From Acidobacteriota bacterium (lineage in GTDB: Bacteria; Acidobacteriota; Terriglobia; Terriglobales; Acidobacteriaceae), in assembly GCA_021780095.1 (NCBI GenBank), contig JAJXZK010000101.1, positions 1 to 8,531 on the forward strand: 8,531 nt of DNA. Direction: 5' to 3'. Below are positions 1 through 6,202 of this stretch, piece after piece. Every line of letters begins with the position of its first letter. Positions within the stretch are counted from its first letter, which is position 1. The notes below the pieces were generated by a model. That model saw nothing but the letters and a program-made list of their open reading frames with translations. It had not been told where the DNA came from and made no database searches. A program made the position numbers and the translations under genes.

Positions 1-786
1 CTTGGCTTTCAATATGTCGACCTCGGATTGTTTGCACGGGACTCACAACTGTCTCCGAAAATGCTCATGGCATCGCCATCCGATTTTACAAAGCATTTGA
101 GACACGATCTGGATAACGCTGAGTTATCCGTTTCGGATATCTTTCTTCAAATAGGTGAGACTCCCGCAGAGTTTGCCGTGAATGACCCTAGCTCGCTAGT
201 GCGCGAGCGGAACCGTACAGTCTTTCAGTATGCCTTGGATCTATGTGCAAACCTTGGATGCAGGCGTCTCTCGGGCCTTCCCGGCGTGCGTCATCCGGAA
301 ATCGAGAAAACTCGTGACGATGACTGCGCAGTAGCAGAAACAGCGTGGCGCCTGGAGACGTCCTCACTAGCCGGACTGCAATATTCCATCGAACCCCACA
401 TCGGTTCTATTTGCCCGGATGTTGACTCGACGTTGACATTTTTGAAGGCTGTCCCGCGTCTCACTCTGACATTAGACTACGGTCACTTTATAGCTGCTGG
501 GCAATTGTTGGAAACGGTCCATTCGTTGGTTCCTTTTGCATCTCATGTCCACGTGCGGGGAGGAGCCGAGTCACACCTGCAAACCTCGGTTAAAGAGAAC
601 CAGATTGATTTTGAAGGGATCCTAGAAAGATTGGCAAATCGAAGTTATCGCGGATTTCTCGCCCTTGAATATGTCTGGACGGACTGGCAAGACTGCAACC
701 GGACTGACAATGTCTCAGAAACCCTTCTGCTTCGAGAACACCTAAGCAGATTTAACGTCGATTCGCCAGAGGCCATGAATGTTTGA
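1..786 (+). CDS. Sugar phosphate isomerase/epimerase-like TIM-barrel protein (5' partial)
   Basis: The frame is open from the first base, and its first residues (LGFQYVDLG) look like the first strand and helix of a xylose-isomerase-like (AP endonuclease 2 family) TIM barrel, so the true start lies outside the window. The first in-frame alternative start, TTG at 28, would cut into this strand. Residues typical of the family's divalent-metal site are visible: Glu in IEPH (391-393), Asp and His in LDYGH (475-477, 484-486), His and Arg in HVHVRG (550-558) and a late Glu in LALEY (667-669). Family members isomerise or epimerise sugars, inositols or hydroxypyruvate. The substrate here is unknown. 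About 261 codons are present, close to the usual 260-300, so little is missing. It leads the co-directional sugar cluster, 191 bp before the dehydratase gene. Its base composition looks less GC-rich than its neighbours. The fold is fairly sure, the reaction is not. Confidence 0.8.
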   Translation, partial: LGFQYVDLGLFARDSQLSPKMLMASPSDFTKHLRHDLDNAELSVSDIFLQIGETPAEFAVNDPSSLVRERNRTVFQYALDLCANLGCRRLSGLPGVRHPEIEKTRDDDCAVAETAWRLETSSLAGLQYSIEPHIGSICPDVDSTLTFLKAVPRLTLTLDYGHFIAAGQLLETVHSLVPFASHVHVRGGAESHLQTSVKENQIDFEGILERLANRSYRGFLALEYVWTDWQDCNRTDNVSETLLLREHLSRFNVDSPEAMNV

Positions 787-963
787 CCTCGCTGGACGAC
801 TTGCACTCGGCCGAACAGATCCGACCAGAATCATGCGGTTCAGGAGTGGCCTGCAAAGAAAGCATCTCTTTCGTCCACTCCAGTTCAAGATAGGCAATCG
901 CATCTTGATTTTGAGCAATAACCTCGCTAAAGCTCGACGTTCCATCCATCTTGTTAGTGCAAA

Positions 964-973
964 GAAGGAAAGG
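964..973 (+). promoter_or_regulatory. Shine-Dalgarno that fixes the start of the enolase-superfamily gene
   Basis: GAAGGAAAGG is a purine-rich ribosome binding site ending 4 bases before ATG 978. It supports ATG 978 over the in-frame TTG at 951, which has no such motif and would add nine residues (MLVQRRKGQ) unlike the family N-terminus. The family normally begins with a short strand such as MKIQKIE. Confidence 0.6.
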
Positions 974-977
974 TCAA

Positions 978-2153
978 ATGAAAATCCAGAAAATTGAATG
1001 TCTTCAGCTTCGTTCCCCGCACGCCAGCCCGGATGATTGCGATGGCGCGGTGGACACGGCCGTCATCCGCATCACTGCCGATAACGGCGTGTACGGGTTG
1101 GGAGAGACGGACGCGCCGCCGAATGTGATGGCGGCGCTGCTGGAAACGCCGACCGCCCACATCTGGAGCCGCAGCGTCAGCGAAATGCTGCTTGGGCAGA
1201 ACCCGTTGGAGGTTGAGGCACTGTGGAACAAACTTTACGAAGGGACCATCTATCATGCCCGGCGGGGGCTCGGCATCATGCTGATGTCGGCGATCGATAT
1301 CGCTCTTCACGATCTTCGCGGCAAATTGCTTGGCGTTCCCGCGTATCAACTTTTGGGAGGGTCCGCCCGCGCGGAAGTCACACCCTATGCCACGCTGTTC
1401 CCGAGTATGCCTTTGGGTCGCTCCTGGGCAGAAATGCAGACCCTCTGTTTTGATTTGATTGATCAGGCCCTCGCGCTTGGCTTCCGCGCCATGAAGATGG
1501 AAATGCTGTTCTACGATCTGGTGGGTGATCGGGAATTAGTCAGGTTCACCCACGAGTGCCGCAAACGCGTCGGCCAGGAACGCGACTTTATGGTCGATGT
1601 GGGATACCGTTGGAAGAATTTCAACGATGCGTTGTGGGTGCTACGAAGTGTTGAAGACGCGAAGTTGTTCTTTATTGAAACCCCGTTGCATACCGACGAT
1701 CTAGACGGACTGGCCCGTTTGGCCGACGCCACCACAACGCCGGTCGCGGTTGGAGAGTTCCTTCAGTCCCGTCATGAATTTAAGGAGCTCATGGATCGAG
1801 GGCACTGCGATGTGATTCAACCGGATCTGGGAAGAGTAGGAGGCTTGACGGAGGCCATTCGCTGTGCGCGAATGGCAGAAGAACGCGGACTCTACTGCAT
1901 CCCGCATGCCTGGAAAACAGGTTTGACCGCCGCAGCCACCCGTCATTTCGCCGCTGCGGTCCAGAATTGTCCTTATACGGAACTGTTTCATCAGGATCTT
2001 TTCCCTTCCCACTTGAGGTCGCATCTGGTAAAGCCTGAAATCGAGCTCAAGGACGGCAAATGGGCCCTCCCGACGGAACCGGGAATTGGAGTCGATCTGG
2101 ATGCGGCTACCGTGGCGCAGTGCTTGTACAAGCCCATCACCGTCCTGGAATAA
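978..2153 (+). CDS. Mandelate racemase/muconate lactonizing enzyme family protein (enolase superfamily), probable sugar-acid dehydratase
   Basis: This 391-residue protein has the two-domain enolase-superfamily layout: an N-terminal alpha+beta capping domain (about 1-125) and a TIM barrel (about 130-365). The three Mg2+ ligands are visible as Asp207 (MVDVGYRW), Glu234 (FFIETPL) and Glu260 (AVGEF). An Asp283 (QPDLGRVGG) and His310 (IPHAW) pair matches the His-Asp general base of the mandelate racemase subgroup. Family members remove a proton next to a carboxylate. In sugar-acid dehydratases this expels water to give a 2-keto-3-deoxy acid. The oddity is residues 173-175, which read K-M-E where KxK (or KxH/KxR) is usual, so the second lysine base is replaced by Glu. 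The neighbours (transporter, mutarotase-like protein, dehydrogenase) fit sugar-acid catabolism. The fold and metal site are secure. The substrate and exact chemistry are not known. Confidence 0.9.
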   Translation: MKIQKIECLQLRSPHASPDDCDGAVDTAVIRITADNGVYGLGETDAPPNVMAALLETPTAHIWSRSVSEMLLGQNPLEVEALWNKLYEGTIYHARRGLGIMLMSAIDIALHDLRGKLLGVPAYQLLGGSARAEVTPYATLFPSMPLGRSWAEMQTLCFDLIDQALALGFRAMKMEMLFYDLVGDRELVRFTHECRKRVGQERDFMVDVGYRWKNFNDALWVLRSVEDAKLFFIETPLHTDDLDGLARLADATTTPVAVGEFLQSRHEFKELMDRGHCDVIQPDLGRVGGLTEAIRCARMAEERGLYCIPHAWKTGLTAAATRHFAAAVQNCPYTELFHQDLFPSHLRSHLVKPEIELKDGKWALPTEPGIGVDLDAATVAQCLYKPITVLE

Positions 2154-2222
2154 GTGCGATCACACGCTGTACAACCAGGCCATTTTGACACGGGCCTGAA
2201 GAAAAGGCGTCGGGGGCGGCCG

Positions 2223-3194
2223 ATGAGAGTTACCAAAGCAACGATGGTGGACATCAGTTTGCTGGTGCTGGTGAATATGCTGTGGGCGGCGCAATATGCT
2301 GCCTTCAAAATCGCCACAGAGAAAATGGGCCCGCTCACAGTCAGCGCGTGGACGCTGCTCATGGCGTCCATCGTCCTGTTCCCATTCCTCGCAATGGAAC
2401 GTCATCGCTTTCACTCGAAACTCCCTCTTTCTATGTCATCTGCCTCTCTCGAAACGAACCGACGATCATCGATCTGGACCAGAAAGAACATGGTTGCCTT
2501 CTTGATGGTCAGCCTCTTCGGACTCGTCCCAGGCTCGGCGCTTCTGGCCTGGGGAGTCAATCGCTCCACCGCGTCCAACGCGGCCATCATCTACCTTACC
2601 CTTCCCGTGATCACGGCGGTCCTTGCATCAGTGGTCCTGGGGGAGCGGATGACCCGGTTGCGCTGGGCCAGTCTTGGCATCGCTCTGGTTGGGGTACTGA
2701 TTCTTTCGACTCCGAACCTGCGGCAGATGAGTCTTTCCAAGGGCCAGTTTCTGATGGGGAACGTCCTCGTTCTTCTGGCGTGCGTGGGGAGTTCTATTTA
2801 CAACGTCTATTGCAAGGAACTTCTAAAGTGCTTCACGCCTATGGAGGTCCTCACCTACGGGTACCTGCTCGCCTTCGTTTTTAGTTTGCTTTTGATGTAT
2901 TGGGCGGAACCGCTTTCATGGTCATCCCTTCGCGCCTACTCCGCAAGCACATGGGTCGCTCTTCTGGTCTTGAGTGTATTCAGTTGGGGGCTGGCCATGG
3001 TCTTGTGGATGTTTCTGTTGAAGCGCCTGGATGTGAGCCAGGCCTCTGTTTCAATCTATCTGTTGCCATTTTTTGGCGTCATCGTCTCGGCAATTACCTT
3101 GCACGAGAACATTGGCTTGAGTACGGTTATCGGCGGCGGTATAACCTTGGCGGGGACGATCCTGATCACAACCCTTGAGCCGGCCGCAACGTAG
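2223..3194 (+). CDS. EamA/DMT-superfamily transporter (drug/metabolite type permease)
   Basis: The protein is 323 residues and mostly hydrophobic, with about ten predicted membrane helices in two repeated halves (about 9-145 and 175-320). This is the architecture of EamA-domain permeases. Helix 1 contains NMLWAAQYAAFK, a family-like start. The ends of the halves, VVLGERMT and ITLHENIG, match the typical family ending in which a Glu follows the last helix of each repeat. It would sit in the inner membrane and move a small metabolite. Its place inside the sugar cluster suggests uptake or export of the substrate or an intermediate. ATG 2223 was chosen, with a G-rich stretch (2212-2219) just before it. 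ATG 2244 is also possible. The upstream in-frame GTG 2154, which abuts the previous stop, would add a basic 23-residue leader unlike the family. The spacing suggests co-transcription with the genes on both sides. Confidence 0.88.
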   Translation: MRVTKATMVDISLLVLVNMLWAAQYAAFKIATEKMGPLTVSAWTLLMASIVLFPFLAMERHRFHSKLPLSMSSASLETNRRSSIWTRKNMVAFLMVSLFGLVPGSALLAWGVNRSTASNAAIIYLTLPVITAVLASVVLGERMTRLRWASLGIALVGVLILSTPNLRQMSLSKGQFLMGNVLVLLACVGSSIYNVYCKELLKCFTPMEVLTYGYLLAFVFSLLLMYWAEPLSWSSLRAYSASTWVALLVLSVFSWGLAMVLWMFLLKRLDVSQASVSIYLLPFFGVIVSAITLHENIGLSTVIGGGITLAGTILITTLEPAAT

Positions 3195-3249
3195 CCGAAG
3201 TTGGTGACAAACCACCCATACCTAGTCTTCGATCACGGGTACAGAGATT

Positions 3250-4245
3250 ATGAGACAAATGCCATTCATTGACGACCGCTGGACCCTCCTTTCTCACAAA
3301 GCTGTAATCGTCGAGAATCGGAAACTTCGAATCGTCGTTCTTCCCGAGCTTGGAGGTCGAATCTGGAGCATCGTCTACAAACCGCTCGATCGAGAAGTGA
3401 TCTGGCAGAATCCGCGCATCGTTCCGCAAAGGGTCCAGTTCGGAGCCGTATTCGATAACTCCTGGTGCGGCGGCTGGGAGGAAATGTTTCCCACGGCAGC
3501 TCCTTCCACGATTCATGGGGAAATGTTTCCCGACCACGGAGAGCTTTGGAATCTAGCATGGACGCCGCAGACCGAACGTGGAACAGACTCGGTAACTCTG
3601 CGGCTGAACTGCCAGACGCCTATCAGCGGCGTCGCAGCCGAAAAGTTCCTAACGCTCCACGGCGACGAGTCATCTTTCGAATTGAGCTACAGAATTGAGA
3701 ATCCTGGCCCGGAGGAACTTCCCTTTCTCTTCGCGCTGCATCCCGCAATGGCCGTTTCAGCGGGTGACAGGATCGACTTTCCGGACATGCTGCTGGACGT
3801 GGATCCTTCGTATCCCGGTACTTTGTCCGATACCGACACGCCAATTCGATGGCCCTTAGTACAAGGAAAGCACGACGAAATAGACCTGCGCGTAATTCAA
3901 CCAGTTTCATCCAAAACGGTCTACTTCCTGTACGGACACGGCCATCAGGAAGGATGGGTCGCGATCACCGATCCAAAAGAACAGTTCTCTGCTGGTTTTA
4001 CTTTTTCTCCGGAAGTCTTTCGATCATGCTGGGTATTTGCCTCATATGGCGGCTGGCGAGGCTACCATATGGTGCTGATCGAGCCATGCACAGGCTACCC
4101 GCAACAACTTGAGGACGCGATCCACCACGGACGGGCCGACACTCTGGCGCCGGGCGCTGTTTTTCAAACGACAGTGAAGTTCCTTGCGCAGGAGGGCTTA
4201 CGTTCCGTCGGCGGAATCGCGGAAGCCGGACTGTTCAAGGAGTAG
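3250..4245 (+). CDS. Aldose 1-epimerase-like (galactose mutarotase fold) protein
   Basis: This 331-residue protein has no signal peptide. Its N-terminal part (LPELGGRIWS at 31-40, then IWQNP at 51-55) is typical of galactose-mutarotase-like beta-sandwich proteins, including the DUF4380/DUF5107-type relatives. Candidate active-site positions are His96 (PDHGELW), His164 (FALHPAM) and Glu278 (LIEPCTGYP). They sit where aldose 1-epimerases have their two histidines and the C-terminal catalytic Glu. Aldose 1-epimerases interconvert the alpha and beta anomers of sugars. Distant relatives bind sugar oligomers or are uncharacterised. It lies 55 bp after the transporter and 142 bp before the dehydrogenase on the same strand, so it probably belongs to the same operon. 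ATG 3250 has only a weak ribosome binding site, and ATG 3259 is an alternative. Fold assignment is good. Whether it is a true mutarotase or a related carbohydrate-binding protein is open. Confidence 0.75.
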   Translation: MRQMPFIDDRWTLLSHKAVIVENRKLRIVVLPELGGRIWSIVYKPLDREVIWQNPRIVPQRVQFGAVFDNSWCGGWEEMFPTAAPSTIHGEMFPDHGELWNLAWTPQTERGTDSVTLRLNCQTPISGVAAEKFLTLHGDESSFELSYRIENPGPEELPFLFALHPAMAVSAGDRIDFPDMLLDVDPSYPGTLSDTDTPIRWPLVQGKHDEIDLRVIQPVSSKTVYFLYGHGHQEGWVAITDPKEQFSAGFTFSPEVFRSCWVFASYGGWRGYHMVLIEPCTGYPQQLEDAIHHGRADTLAPGAVFQTTVKFLAQEGLRSVGGIAEAGLFKE

Positions 4246-4375
4246 TCCAGTGTAGTTTTTTGGCCAGCGCATTCGACCTGTTTGGCGGAACCTAATTGGC
4301 CGTTCACGATCTAGCTTCGCAGCAGGTCGAGGACGACAGTAACGACTACGAATTCTTCTTGGTGAAGAAAAGAAT

Positions 4376-4379
4376 GGAG
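4376..4379 (+). promoter_or_regulatory. Shine-Dalgarno that decides the start of the short-chain dehydrogenase
   Basis: GGAG lies 8 bases before ATG 4388 but only 2 bases before the earlier in-frame ATG 4382. The normal spacing favours ATG 4388, giving the N-terminus MFDLTGQ, which is usual for short-chain dehydrogenases. Confidence 0.55.
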
Positions 4380-4387
4380 CTATGCAC

Positions 4388-5128
4388 ATGTTTGATTTGA
4401 CAGGACAAACCGCGATCGTAACAGGAGCGGCGCAGGGGATCGGAGAGGCCATCGCGGAGCGCTTGAGTCGCGCGGGCGCGACGGTCGTTGTAGCAGATCT
4501 GGATGTTGAAGCAGCGAGAGCCGTGGCTATGCGTCTCGGACGAAATGCGTTCGCGGTGCGGACCGACGTTACCGATCCTGAATCAATCGCAAAGACTGTG
4601 GCGGAGATTGTCAGCCGTACGGGCCAGATCGATGTCCTGGTTAATAACGCCGGCATCGCCGGGACCGCCGCACCCTTGTGGGAGCAGACGAATGAGGACT
4701 GGGAGAAAGCGATCGCGGTCAATCTGAGCGGAGTTTTCTATTTCTGTCGCGCGGTGGTGCCCCATATGCGCGAGCGCGGCTATGGCCGGATCGTAAATAT
4801 CGCCTCAATTGCCGGTAAGGAAGGCAATCCCCGCATGGTACCGTATTCGGCCACCAAAGCCGGCGTCATTGGTTTGACGAAGTCGTTGGGGAAGGAAGTC
4901 GCCACCGAGGGAATCTGCGTGAATGCTGTCAGTCCGGCCGTGGTACAGACCAAGCTGCTGAACCAACTGACCCCGGAGCAGGTGAATTACATGACAGAAC
5001 GCATTCCCATGCGACGCACCGGGAAACCGGACGAGATCGCGGCGGTGGTACATTTTCTCGCCAGTCCCGACTGTTCGTTTGTTACCGCCCAATGCTATGA
5101 CGTCAGCGGTGGACGTGCGACTTATTGA
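4388..5128 (+). CDS. Short-chain dehydrogenase/reductase (SDR), probable sugar or sugar-acid dehydrogenase
   Basis: This complete classical SDR of 246 residues has a Rossmann fold. The cofactor motif TGAAQGIG is at 12-19, NNAG at 86-89, the structural Asn at 112, and the catalytic Ser140, Tyr153 and Lys157 (YSATK) follow. Asp37 at the end of the second strand (VADLD) points to NAD rather than NADP. The enzyme would oxidise or reduce a hydroxyl/keto group in the cytoplasm. The C-terminus SGGRATY is one I associate with SDRs of deoxy-sugar-acid catabolism (for example 2-keto-3-deoxy-rhamnonate or -fuconate dehydrogenases). That is a recollection and was not checked by search. Following a dehydratase, transporter and mutarotase-like gene, it fits oxidation of a sugar or of the 2-keto-3-deoxy product. 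Generic annotation as 3-oxoacyl-ACP reductase is less likely given the context. SDR family is certain; substrate is inferred. Confidence 0.93.
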   Translation: MFDLTGQTAIVTGAAQGIGEAIAERLSRAGATVVVADLDVEAARAVAMRLGRNAFAVRTDVTDPESIAKTVAEIVSRTGQIDVLVNNAGIAGTAAPLWEQTNEDWEKAIAVNLSGVFYFCRAVVPHMRERGYGRIVNIASIAGKEGNPRMVPYSATKAGVIGLTKSLGKEVATEGICVNAVSPAVVQTKLLNQLTPEQVNYMTERIPMRRTGKPDEIAAVVHFLASPDCSFVTAQCYDVSGGRATY

Positions 5129-5445
5129 GACATAACTGGATTTTCTGGGGCAAGATGCATGAATACGTACAGATAGTGTGCGGAGTCGTGATGGCGGCTG
5201 TTTTCCTAGGTGTTCATGGTGGCGATATTAGAGCGGGCACAAAGCTGATATACAAACGGTCTATCTTGACCTAGTGGATGGACCTGGAACTACCTAACGA
5301 TCGACATACCTCGGTGGATTCAGATGAACGAGCTGAAAATGCTTGGAGGGCAGTTCTGGCAGCCGCATTTCACTCCGAAGGAGACCACAACTGGCGGGAA
5401 TATCCATACGGCTCTTCTACACTCTGCTGGCCACATACCTGTGCA
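5129..5445. other. Gene-poor junk between the sugar cluster and the mobile-element remnants
   Basis: No convincing gene is visible here. Short open frames on both strands lack family resemblance and consistent ribosome binding sites. A 39-codon frame at 5155-5274 (+) has a hydrophobic core but nothing else to support it. The frames at 5278-5548 (+) are only unused frames over the IS remnant. No clear rho-independent terminator follows the dehydrogenase stop. The stretch probably consists of mutated or rearranged mobile-element DNA. Confidence 0.5.
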
Positions 5446-5511
5446 CACAGTCACACCAATCTCGGGCTGTTTCAATACCCCAATAATCTGCTCCACGGAA
5501 AACTTCTTCAT
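5320..5511 (-). pseudogene. IS3-family transposase OrfA remnant (N-terminus only)
   Basis: Reading leftward from ATG 5511, the first 22 codons (5446-5511) encode MKKFSVEQIIGVLKQPEIG followed by VTV. This closely matches the start of IS3-family OrfA, a helix-turn-helix protein that binds the element's ends. After that the likeness is lost: the expected DLCRK..GIS..TFY..W helix-turn-helix is absent, and the frame runs on with unrelated residues to a stop at 5320. No OrfB (DDE integrase) sequence was found. The start has a good ribosome binding site (GAAAGAGGAG) just upstream in the - direction, so this was once an expressed gene start. It is now a broken fragment. Confidence 0.6.
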
Positions 5512-5583
5512 GGCAAAATCTCCTCTTTCGATTTTGCCGAATGACTAACTTTCAGAGTGGCTCAAAATTACCGGGGTGGATCA
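5512..5583 (-). mobile_element. Probable IS3-type left end and leader
   Basis: On the - strand a leader of about 70 bases begins TGATCCACCCCGG at 5583 and runs to the orfA start codon at 5511. An end starting with TGA and a short leader before orfA are usual for IS3-family elements. The outer edge at 5583 coincides with the first base at which integrase homology starts on the other side. No matching inverted repeat was found at the far side, so the element is incomplete. The terminal sequence could also come from another IS family. The assignment leans on the orfA start next to it. Confidence 0.45.
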
Positions 5584-5760
5584 GTGCTTGACATGCTGCG
5601 GGATCTGGCTGGGGCCAGCGAATGGTTGTTGCCGGGCTATCATAGCTCGGAGAAGCCGATGAGCAACAACACTCTTCTCAAGGCATTGGAACGGATGGGT
5701 TACAAAGGGACCATGAACGGACACGGTTTTCGCGGGCTGGCGTCCACTCTGCTGCATGTC
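5584..5760 (+). pseudogene. P4-type tyrosine integrase, C-terminal catalytic fragment
   Basis: About 59 codons on the + strand resemble the catalytic domain of P4-like phage or island integrases: VLDMLRDLAGASEWLLPG, SSEKPMSNNTLLKALERMGY, then GHGFRGLASTLL. The HxxR motif of tyrosine recombinases is visible as His (5722-5724) and Arg (5731-5733). The upstream domain with the first catalytic Arg and the downstream part with the second histidine box and the nucleophilic Tyr are missing. The fragment starts abruptly at the IS end (5583) and likeness fades near 5760. The open frame continues to a stop at 5815-5817 without family likeness. It points in the opposite direction to the N-terminal integrase piece beside it. 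It cannot encode an active recombinase. Confidence 0.75.
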
Positions 5761-5774
5761 ATATCTCTGGATCA

Positions 5775-5894
5775 CACCCGCTGGCGGAAAATCATGGCGC
5801 TGGGCATACAGATATAGAGACCGCCGCTATCGCGAATGCTATAGGCCTTTTGCTTTGCCTTGGCCCGCTTGATTTACGTGTCGGAGAGTGCCAC
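5775..5894 (-). pseudogene. P4-type tyrosine integrase, N-terminal fragment with stop at codon 7
   Basis: Reading leftward from GTG 5894, the sequence gives MALSDT, a TAA stop (5874-5876), then IKRAKAKQKAYSIRDSGGLY and 13 more residues before TGA at 5772-5774. This matches the start of P4-type integrases (arm-binding DUF4102 domain, typically MALTDT.IR.AKP..KPYKL.DGGGLYL). The codon that became TAA usually encodes Lys or Glu, so a single base change could explain the stop. GAGG lies about 9 bases before the GTG. The gene starts about 180 bp past the 3' end of tRNA-Ser on the same strand, the classic place for such an integrase. After about 35-40 codons the frame ends where the inverted C-terminal piece begins. 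It was found by reading through the stop and has not been checked by database search. Confidence 0.65.
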
Positions 5895-5915
5895 AAATCG
5901 TCCTCGGAGGGAAAA

Positions 5916-5957
5916 TACCCCCCCACCGCGAAGCTAGAATACCCCAGAAGTACCCAC
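5916..5957 (-). repeat. Iterated GGGGTA-type motifs upstream of the integrase start
   Basis: On the - strand three related motifs lie in tandem ahead of the integrase start: GTGGGTA (5951-5957), CTGGGGTA (5940-5947) and GTGGGGGGGTA (5916-5926). From memory, similar GGGGTA-rich repeats are common just upstream of tRNA-linked P4-type integrase genes. Arm-type integrase binding or autoregulation is a plausible role but is inferred. The copies differ in the length of the G run. Confidence 0.4.
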
Positions 5958-6000
5958 TGCAAAGCGTGGCTTCGACTGGACGCCATTGGGCGCAGACAGA

Positions 6001-6026
6001 CGAAAACCCCAGCAATCACTGGGGTT
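6001..6026 (-). terminator. Hairpin terminator downstream of tRNA-Ser
   Basis: AACCCCAG (6005-6012) and CTGGGGTT (6019-6026) form a perfect 8-bp stem with a 6-base loop. On the - strand the stem ends in a run of four T before CG. The hairpin lies 45 bases beyond the 3' end of the tRNA, in its direction of transcription, which fits termination of the tRNA transcript. The T-run is short, so termination efficiency is uncertain. Confidence 0.65.
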
Positions 6027-6071
6027 CTATCGGACTCACTGGATTTTCTTGGATGTCGGCGAATGAGGGAC

Positions 6072-6164
6072 TGGCGGAGAGAGAGGGATTCGAACCCTCG
6101 ATAGAGCTTTTGGCCCTATAACGGTTTAGCAAACCGCCGCCTTCAGCCTCTCGGCCATCTCTCC
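6072..6164 (-). tRNA. tRNA-Ser (anticodon GCU), CCA encoded
   Basis: The acceptor stem GGAGAGA (5' end at 6164) pairs with TCTCTCC (6076-6082), followed by discriminator G and encoded CCA (6072-6074). The anticodon loop is TTGCTAA with anticodon GCT, flanked by GCGGT and ACCGT. It reads the serine codons AGC and AGU. A long variable arm and the total of 93 bases are as expected for a class II serine tRNA. The T-loop contains GGTTCGAATCC. The gene is intact and faces left. Its 3' end borders the integrase remnants, so it was probably the attachment site of an integrative element and was restored on integration. No second copy of its 3' end is visible in the window. Confidence 0.95.
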
Positions 6165-6174
6165 GCGCCCATTC

Positions 6175-6202
6175 AGTATAGCGAACCTGAGAGGCTTGCA
6201 CA
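6175..6202 (-). promoter_or_regulatory. Putative tRNA-Ser promoter
   Basis: On the - strand TATACT (6175-6180) matches a -10 box and lies 10 bases before the tRNA 5' end, giving a plausible start within a few bases of the mature end. A weak -35 candidate, TGTGCA (6197-6202), precedes it by 16 bases. The -10 is convincing in position, the -35 is not. Confidence 0.45.

Noticed and set aside
752..949. A 65-codon - strand frame between the first two genes
   Set aside because: It overlaps the end of the first gene antisense, lacks a family likeness, and is short enough to occur by chance.
4353..4369. TTCTTC/GAAGAA inverted repeat just before the dehydrogenase ribosome binding site, as a possible regulatory hairpin
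   Set aside because: The stem is 6 bp and mostly A-T in purine/pyrimidine-rich sequence, so it is weak and could be chance.
5155..5274. A 39-codon + strand frame with a hydrophobic middle that could look like a small membrane protein
   Set aside because: It has only a weak ribosome binding site, no recognisable family and lies in decayed DNA.
5308..5587. A near repeat of the IS end (CGGTGGATTCAG at about 5312 versus GGGGTGGATCAG at 5573) as the other end of the IS
   Set aside because: The copies are in direct rather than inverted orientation and the match is short and imperfect, so it does not behave as an IS terminus.
5129..6071. CRISPR array or other regular repeat system
   Set aside because: No repeats with regular spacing longer than the short GGGGTA motifs were seen.
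5850..6121. Two + strand open frames ending in the antisense of tRNA-Ser
   Set aside because: Their C-termini (GFEPS, RDSNPR) are the usual artefact of translating the reverse strand of a serine tRNA, and the rest has no support.
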